Below the pieces are notes generated by a model. It ran no database searches. It was not told where the DNA came from and saw nothing but the letters and a program-made list of their open reading frames with translations. The position numbers were made by a program, and so were the translations under genes. From Candidatus Nanopelagicales bacterium (lineage in GTDB: Bacteria; Actinomycetota; Actinomycetes; Nanopelagicales; Nanopelagicaceae): DNA of 64,000 nt. This document shows positions 59,089 through 64,000 of the stretch, piece by piece. Every line of letters begins with the position of its first letter. Within the stretch, counting starts at the first letter, position 1. The DNA lies in assembly GCA_030830475.1 (NCBI GenBank), contig JAURMX010000035.1, forward strand, positions 36,682 to 100,681. The letters are read 5' to 3'.

Positions 59089-60278
59089 AAAAACGGGCAA
59101 AAAGATCTGCAATTGATCTACAAACACGTTGGCAAAAAACAATGCAACTCAATTATGGAATTCCAAACCTGCAGCTAGAACATGGCAAAGGTTTAGAGGT
59201 CTGGGATAACAATGGGTTGAAATATTTGGATTTTCTGGGTGGGATCGCCACCAACATCATGGGGCATGGCAACCCAAAGGTTGTTAAAGCAATCACGGAG
59301 CAATCCAAGAAGCTCTCCCATGTCAGCAACTTCTACGCTCATGCTCCAGGAATGGATTTGGCGGAACAGTTAATCCATATGACCGGCTCTGATGAAGCAC
59401 GTGTTTTCTTTTGCAATTCGGGCGCAGAGGCTAATGAGGCCGCTTTGAAATTATCTAGACTGACTGGGCGAACTGGTTTAGTGGCTGCAAAAGGCGCTTT
59501 TCACGGCAGAACTATGGGAGCACTTTCATTAACTGGACAGCCGACAAAACGAAATCCATTTAAACCCTTGCTTCGAAACATCAAGCATGTTGATTACGGT
59601 GATATTAAAGCTCTAAAACGGGCAGTTTCGAAGAGAACTGCAATGGTGATTTTGGAGCCAATAATGGGAGAGGCTGGAGTAGTAGTTCCACCATCCGGAT
59701 ATCTAAAAGCTGCTCGGGAGATCTGTGATTCCAAGGGAGCATTACTGGTTATTGATGCGGTTCAAACTGGAATGGGTAGGACTGGTTGTTGGTTTGGATA
59801 TGAAGATGAAGGCATTAAACCTGATGTCATTACTATCGCAAAGGGAGTTGGAGGAGGGCTACCTCTAGGAGCGATGATCGCTCTAGGCAAGAGTGCGGAA
59901 CTTCTGCAACCTGGTATGCACGGAACCACTTTCGGGGGCAATCCAATTAGTTGTTCTGCGGCGTTGGCGGTAATTGCACAAATTCGAGTCGGAAATCACC
60001 TTCAACTCAATAAGGTGAAAGGCGCGCTAATTAGAAACCTCATATCACCAATCGTTGGAGTAACAGAGGTCCGTGGGAAGGGTCTATTGATTGGCATTGT
60101 CTTGAAATCGAATGAGGCAAAAAGTGTTTCAGAGAAGATGCAACAAAGGGGTTTCCTGACAAATCCAGCCAGTGAGAATGTGATTCGTATTGCTCCAGCA
60201 TTCATCGTAACTGAATCACAGATTATGAAATTCGTGACCGCCTTTAATGATGTATGCGAGGAGGTCTTCCATGGCTAA
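59073..60278 (+). CDS. argD: Acetylornithine aminotransferase
   Basis: ArgD transfers an amino group to N-acetylglutamate semialdehyde with PLP. The 401-residue class III aminotransferase has FCNSGAEANEAALKLSR, FHGRTMGALSLTGQ, the PLP aspartate in VIDAVQTGMGRTG and the Schiff-base lysine in TIAKGVGGGLPLGA. The residue after the PLP Asp is Ala; most ArgD have Glu (DEVQTG). It starts 16 bases inside argB and ends eight bases inside argR. Confidence 0.94.
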   Translation: MGTSIKKRAKRSAIDLQTRWQKTMQLNYGIPNLQLEHGKGLEVWDNNGLKYLDFLGGIATNIMGHGNPKVVKAITEQSKKLSHVSNFYAHAPGMDLAEQLIHMTGSDEARVFFCNSGAEANEAALKLSRLTGRTGLVAAKGAFHGRTMGALSLTGQPTKRNPFKPLLRNIKHVDYGDIKALKRAVSKRTAMVILEPIMGEAGVVVPPSGYLKAAREICDSKGALLVIDAVQTGMGRTGCWFGYEDEGIKPDVITIAKGVGGGLPLGAMIALGKSAELLQPGMHGTTFGGNPISCSAALAVIAQIRVGNHLQLNKVKGALIRNLISPIVGVTEVRGKGLLIGIVLKSNEAKSVSEKMQQRGFLTNPASENVIRIAPAFIVTESQIMKFVTAFNDVCEEVFHG

Positions 60279-60783
60279 ACGGGCAGCGATTTCATCAAAT
60301 GCAAGAAGGGCTCTTGTTGTTTCTTATGTTTCAAAAGGCTTGGTTCACTCCCAAGGCGATTTAGTTGAGCTATTGGCGGATGAAGGCATAGAGGTAACTC
60401 AAGCAACCGCTAGTAGGGATTTGGAATTGGTGGGCGCAGTAAGAGGCAAAGATGATCAAGGCCGAATGCGCTATCTGATTTTAGATCCGAATACTGCCCC
60501 GACAGGGGTCGGTAGCCGAGTTTCTGAGAATTTAATTTTAAATATCACCGCAAGTGGCAACCTGGTGGTCGTGAAGACCCCACCAGGAGGGGCTCAACTA
60601 TTGGCTAGTTTGATTGATCGTGCCACAGCAAGTGGGGATCTCTCTTCAGCTCTGGGCACTATAGCTGGAGATGACACCGTGTTGGTTGTTTCCAGATCCG
60701 CCACTGGAAGCAAGAATTTGATTTCAGATTTGAAGAAATATATCTCTGGTAGTGAAAACCTTAGGAAAGCGAGACGCAAATGA
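60271..60783 (+). CDS. argR: Arginine repressor ArgR
   Basis: A 170-residue regulator with an N-terminal winged helix (about 12-75, SQGDLVELLADEGIEVTQATASRDLELVGA) and a C-terminal hexamerisation/arginine-binding domain (about 95-160, including GTIAGDDTVLVVSR). It most likely binds the two ARG boxes at 56101-56136. The ATG at 60271 has GAGGAGG six to twelve bases upstream; an earlier ATG at 60247 lies inside argD. argF and argG are not in the cluster. Confidence 0.95.
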   Translation: MAKRAAISSNARRALVVSYVSKGLVHSQGDLVELLADEGIEVTQATASRDLELVGAVRGKDDQGRMRYLILDPNTAPTGVGSRVSENLILNITASGNLVVVKTPPGGAQLLASLIDRATASGDLSSALGTIAGDDTVLVVSRSATGSKNLISDLKKYISGSENLRKARRK

Positions 60784-62207
60784 CTCTCTGGGGCGGCAGA
60801 TTTAACTCTGGAATCGATGATGCGGTTTTCAATCTTTCTCGCAGTGTCCATTTTGATTGGCGGCTGGCACCTTATGATCTGCGCAGCTCTTTGGCCCATA
60901 CTGAAGTTTTAGAGAAAAACGGCATCATCACAGTTGATTTAGCAGCTCAACTAAGAAAAGCTATTAAACAACTGCAGGTTGAAGTTAAAAATGGATTTTT
61001 TGCTCCATTACCTGAGGATGAGGATGTTCATTCTGCTTTGGAGAGAGGTTTAAAGGAAAAGATTGGCGATTTGGGCGGAGCAATCAGAGCTGGTAGATCA
61101 AGAAATGACCAGGTAGCCACAGATTTTCGTTTGTACCTGATTGATCACATGATTGAGCTGTCAGGAGAGCTAATAAAATTAGAGGAAGCGATTATTAAGC
61201 TTGCACAAGAGTATGTTGAAGATATCGCACCGGGATTTACCCATTTGCAACATGCTCAGCCCATCTCTTTTGCTCACGAGATAGCCAAGCATGCACACGC
61301 CTTAGTGCGCGACATTTCTCGAATAAAGGATTGGTTAGCTAGAAGTAATTTCTCACCACTTGGAGCTGGAGCGTTGGCTGGATCATCTCTACCTCTAACT
61401 CCTGAGGAGTCTGCGAAGAACCTTGGATTTGCTGGGATTGTCGCCAACAGTATTGATGCGGTTTCTGATCGAGATTTTGCTGCCGAGGCACTATTCATCA
61501 TGGCGACCATTGGCATCCATCTCTCACGAATAGGGGAGGAGTGGTGCCTTTTAAGTAGCACTGAATTTGGCTGGGCGGAGATAGATGATGCTTTTGCTAC
61601 CGGTTCCTCAATAATGCCGCAGAAGAAAAATCCAGATGTTGCTGAATTGGCACGTGGTAAGGCAGGTCGATTCATTGGAAATCTAACCGGCTTGTTGGCA
61701 GTTCTAAAAGGGATGCCATTTGCATACAACCGGGATTTACAAGAGGATAAAGAGTACGTTTTTGATTCAGTTGAGAATTTGCTTCTGCTCATTCCACCCG
61801 TAACAGGCATGATCGCCACTACCAAATTTAATCGTGCAAAGATGAAGACGGCCGCTCCACTCGGATTCTCGTTGGCGACTGAAATTGCAGATTATTTAGT
61901 GAAGCAGGGTGTGCCATTTTCAGAGGCTCATGAAGCTGCTGGCGCTTGCGTAAAGATGTGTGAAGTTCGTGGTATTGCTTTGCATGAACTGAGCGACCAA
62001 GAGTTACTCAATGCGCATCCAAAATTGAACCCTTCAGTTCGAAGTGCATTGGAGTTAGAAGGTGCTGTTAAAGGCCGTACCGCGAAAAACTCAGCAAGCC
62101 CCGCCAGCGTAAAGATCCAAATTTCCAATTTAGAGGATGCTCTCAAAAAAGACCTAGCCTGGAGTTCCAACGAGCGGGAGCGTTTTTCAGGCATGATGTC
62201 CCAATGA
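60780..62207 (+). CDS. argH: Argininosuccinate lyase
   Basis: ArgH splits argininosuccinate into arginine and fumarate. The 475-residue fumarase-superfamily protein has LWGGRFNSG at the start, AGRSRNDQVATDFRLYL, FTHLQHAQPISFAHE and the signature GSSIMPQKKNPDVAE with the catalytic loop. It overlaps argR as ATGA and tyrS as ATGA. The preceding enzyme, ArgG, must be encoded elsewhere or be missing. Confidence 0.96.
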   Translation: MTLWGGRFNSGIDDAVFNLSRSVHFDWRLAPYDLRSSLAHTEVLEKNGIITVDLAAQLRKAIKQLQVEVKNGFFAPLPEDEDVHSALERGLKEKIGDLGGAIRAGRSRNDQVATDFRLYLIDHMIELSGELIKLEEAIIKLAQEYVEDIAPGFTHLQHAQPISFAHEIAKHAHALVRDISRIKDWLARSNFSPLGAGALAGSSLPLTPEESAKNLGFAGIVANSIDAVSDRDFAAEALFIMATIGIHLSRIGEEWCLLSSTEFGWAEIDDAFATGSSIMPQKKNPDVAELARGKAGRFIGNLTGLLAVLKGMPFAYNRDLQEDKEYVFDSVENLLLLIPPVTGMIATTKFNRAKMKTAAPLGFSLATEIADYLVKQGVPFSEAHEAAGACVKMCEVRGIALHELSDQELLNAHPKLNPSVRSALELEGAVKGRTAKNSASPASVKIQISNLEDALKKDLAWSSNERERFSGMMSQ

Positions 62208-63478
62208 CCAGCGCTTTACTTGAAGATCTGCAGTGGCGTAAATCAATCGCGCAGACAACTGATCAAGGGGAACTAGCTAAATACCTTGATGGCGGCTCTC
62301 GATCGCTCTACCTAGGTTTTGACCCAACCGCACCAAGCTTGCACATTGGAAACCTGGTCGCTTTGACGGTATTACGCCGCTTTCAATTGGCGGGACATAA
62401 ACCAATTGCCCTTGTCGGGGGAGCCACCGGCTTGGTTGGCGACCCTAGTGGACGCAATTCGGAACGAACTTTAAATGAGGTTGAAGTTGTAAATGATTGG
62501 GTTGGAAAGATTAGGAAACAACTAGAAGGCTTTCTCGATTTTTCCGGCTCAAATCCAGCGATTATGGCTAATAACTTGGATTGGACCGCGCCGGTATCAG
62601 CGATTCAATTCTTAAGAGATGTTGGAAAGCATTTCAGTGTTAATCAAATGTTGGCACGCGAATCGGTTTCTGCGCGTTTAGAAGCTGGTGGAATTTCATA
62701 CACCGAGTTTTCTTATCAAGTATTGCAGGCTTTTGATTTCCTTGAGTTAAATCGACGACATGATTGCCATTTGCAAATAGGCGGTAGTGATCAATGGGGA
62801 AATATTGTCGCTGGAGTTGATCTGATTCGACGCGTAGAGAGCAAATCGGCGCATGCTTTAACAATTCCACTACTTGCAAAGGCCGACGGAACTAAGTTTG
62901 GTAAAACCGCTGATGGTTCAATCTGGCTCGATGCAAACATGACCTCTCCTTACGCCTTCTTCCAGTTCTTCTTGAACTCTGATGATCGTGATGTAGAGCA
63001 ACTATTGCGCACCTTCTCCTTCAAATCACATGAAGAGTTGGAGTCTCTGTTCGAATCTTTGCGCATCAACCCAGGGGCAAGAGAGGCTCATCGCGCTCTG
63101 GCTCATGAAGTAACTTCACTAATACATGGCGAAGATCAAACATTGAAAGTGGAGAATGCTGCTCGTGCTCTTTTTGGACAATCAGAGATAAGAGAGCTTG
63201 ATGAAGCGACTTTAGAGTCAGCGTTGAAGGAGTTGCCACGTACATCTCTAACTAGTGGCCAGGAGTTTCCAACTTGGGTTGATTTACTTTGCGCCGCAGG
63301 AGTTGTTGATTCCAAATCAGCTGCGCGAAGAGTTGTAAAAGAGGGTGGCGCTTATTTAAACAACGAAAAGATTTCTGGAGAGGATTTCAAACCTCAACAA
63401 AGCGATTTGTTACATGGCAGATTTATGGTTTTGCGAAAAGGCAAAAGAGATCTAGCCGCGGTTGAGGTGGATTCCTAG
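62204..63478 (+). CDS. tyrS: Tyrosine-tRNA ligase
   Basis: TyrRS charges tRNA-Tyr. The 424-residue class I synthetase has the HIGH-type motif LHIGNLVALTVLRRF, GGSDQWGNIVAGVDL for tyrosine, the KMSKS-type loop KFGKT and a C-terminal S4 RNA-binding domain (about 350-420, SAARRVVKEGGAYLNNEKI). It is translationally coupled to argH through ATGA and is the last gene before the rRNA operon. Confidence 0.96.
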   Translation: MTSALLEDLQWRKSIAQTTDQGELAKYLDGGSRSLYLGFDPTAPSLHIGNLVALTVLRRFQLAGHKPIALVGGATGLVGDPSGRNSERTLNEVEVVNDWVGKIRKQLEGFLDFSGSNPAIMANNLDWTAPVSAIQFLRDVGKHFSVNQMLARESVSARLEAGGISYTEFSYQVLQAFDFLELNRRHDCHLQIGGSDQWGNIVAGVDLIRRVESKSAHALTIPLLAKADGTKFGKTADGSIWLDANMTSPYAFFQFFLNSDDRDVEQLLRTFSFKSHEELESLFESLRINPGAREAHRALAHEVTSLIHGEDQTLKVENAARALFGQSEIRELDEATLESALKELPRTSLTSGQEFPTWVDLLCAAGVVDSKSAARRVVKEGGAYLNNEKISGEDFKPQQSDLLHGRFMVLRKGKRDLAAVEVDS

Positions 63479-63501
63479 CGATTTTCGCTGATTTAACGGA
63501 T

Positions 63502-63530
63502 TTGCTTCGCATAGGGCCTGGGGCTATCCT
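63502..63530 (+). promoter_or_regulatory. Possible upstream rrn promoter (TTGCTT-17-TATCCT)
   Basis: TTGCTT at 63502-63507 and TATCCT at 63525-63530 are 17 bases apart, 24 bases after tyrS. It may be an additional promoter of the rRNA operon, but transcription from it would have to pass the hairpin at 63597-63629. Confidence 0.35.
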
Positions 63531-63596
63531 TTGCCCTCTCGTTGCGAAATCGGACTTCAACACCAGGCCGAGTACCGAGAAAACTTCCCAAAAGAA

Positions 63597-63629
63597 GCTA
63601 AAAACCCTTATTTTTCAAGGTTTTTGAGC
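63597..63629 (+). terminator. AT-rich hairpin downstream of tyrS
   Basis: GCT-AAAAACC-TT and AA-GGTTTTT-GAGC form a stem with one bulged C around a T-rich loop; the right arm ends in TTTTT. It probably terminates the arg-tyrS transcript before the rRNA promoter and could work in both directions. Confidence 0.6.
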
Positions 63630-63666
63630 GCTTGCGTGTCTATCGAAAGGTAGTCGTGAGGGCGAT

Positions 63667-63695
63667 TTGACCGTAGGGAAAAAGGGGTCTAGGTT
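63667..63695 (+). promoter_or_regulatory. Main rrn promoter (TTGACC-17-TAGGTT)
   Basis: TTGACC at 63667-63672 and TAGGTT at 63690-63695 are separated by the ideal 17 bases, with a start expected near 63702. The pre-16S leader would be about 240 bases. This is the best sigma-70-type promoter in the window. Confidence 0.75.
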
Positions 63696-63701
63696 TCTCC
63701 T

Positions 63702-63942
63702 TCTGCCCGTAAGGGCAGACTGGTTGTGCCCTGCCAACGGCTGTAAGGCCCGGAATCGGAGCGCACCCGTACCTTGAGAACTCAACAGCGTGCCATAAGT
63801 CAATGCCAATTACCTCGATGAGGTATGGCTTTATTGCCATGCCCGTCGAATCCTTTGTATAAAAATCAATTGGTCAAAGACAATAAATAAACGACAGTTG
63901 TTTATGTCTTTCGCCGGAATCAACGTCTCGTTGAATCAAAAT
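63702..63942 (+). other. Pre-16S rRNA leader with processing and antitermination-type structures
   Basis: The leader opens with a perfect hairpin TCTGCCC-GTAA-GGGCAGA (63702-63719). The motif TTGAGAACTCAACAGCG starting at 63774 is a sequence I recognise from actinobacterial 16S leaders. TACCTC/GAGGTA (63811-63825) and GGTATGGC/GCCATGCC (63822-63843) share bases and are mutually exclusive. AAAGAC and ATAAAC pair with GTTTATGTCTTT (63876-63911), and TTGAAT/ATTCAA flanks the 16S 5' end. Together with 63479-63701 this 464-base stretch contains no protein gene. Confidence 0.65.
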
Positions 63943-64000
63943 TCAATGGAGAGTTTGATCCTGGCTCAGGACGAACGCTGGCGGCGTGCTTTATACATGC
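63943..64000 (+). rRNA. rrs: 16S rRNA, 5' end (continues beyond window)
   Basis: The sequence GAGAGTTTGATCCTGGCTCAG at 63949-63969 is the universal 16S start region, followed by GACGAACGCTGGCGGCGTGC. The mature 5' end is placed by counting back from this motif using E. coli numbering, so it is approximate by a few bases. Only 58 bases are present. Confidence 0.97.

Noticed and set aside
61274..61825. 183-codon open frame antisense to argH
   Set aside because: Frame-shadow of argH without recognisable domains.
63615..63840. Two small minus-strand open frames upstream of 16S
   Set aside because: They overlap the rrn promoter and leader hairpins and overlap each other; no start signals or homology.

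Overview
The window is a contiguous piece of a low-GC, very compact actinobacterial chromosome. Phylum-level evidence: an ANTAR response regulator of the PdtaR type, RbpA, WhiA in the rapZ-yvcK-whiA block, SufR heading a suf operon, an rpsA with the actinobacterial C-terminal tail, and AT-rich codon use. The combination of low GC, tiny intergenic gaps and missing pieces of otherwise conserved clusters suggests a streamlined freshwater lineage such as Nanopelagicales (acI). That placement is my inference, not something the sequence proves. I see no mobile element, prophage, CRISPR array or defence island; almost all of the window is core metabolism and information processing.

Layout. 1-3571: end of trpB, trpA, a membrane-anchored DsbA-like thioredoxin, lgt and a VIT1/CCC1-type metal transporter. 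3688-11158: glutamate synthase gltB-gltD and pyruvate kinase. 11178-11845: a tRNA with anticodon CAA, followed after one base by the ANTAR regulator. 11987-16691: a five-gene branched-chain-amino-acid-type ABC importer. 16692-19692: a thioesterase divergent from polA. 19849-28695: rpsA, coaE, uvrB, uvrA, uvrC. 28710-35413: rapZ, yvcK, whiA, gap, pgk, tpiA, secG, rbpA. 35410-41051 (minus strand): ctaA, tkt, tal, pgi. 41121-47424: sufR-sufB-sufD-ferredoxin-sufC-sufS-sufU-sufT. 47473-50321: an ABC exporter convergent with surf1 and a DUF3099 gene. 50564-56100: infC-rpmI-rplT, an rRNA methyltransferase, pheS-pheT. 56101-63478: argC-argJ-argB-argD-argR-argH-tyrS. 63479-64000: promoter and leader of an rRNA operon and the first bases of 16S rRNA.

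How it works together. The gene blocks cover central carbon flow (gap-pgk-tpiA, pgi, pyk, and the non-oxidative pentose phosphate enzymes tal and tkt). They also cover nitrogen assimilation and arginine synthesis (gltBD, argCJBDH with ArgR and two ARG boxes), amino acid uptake, Fe-S assembly, excision repair, and translation. Most genes inside blocks overlap by 1, 4 or 8 bases, implying translational coupling. At least eleven transcription units begin with a TANNNT -10 box whose end lies 6-7 bases before the start codon, so leaderless mRNAs seem to be the normal way of starting operons here.

The observations I rate highest are the CAA-anticodon tRNA that has a short (class I) variable loop and abuts the ANTAR regulator, the probable AUC start codon of infC, the duplicated ARG box over the argC promoter, and the absence of zwf-opcA-pgl and ctaB from a locus where other actinobacteria usually carry them. 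I did not find a clearly new multi-gene system.
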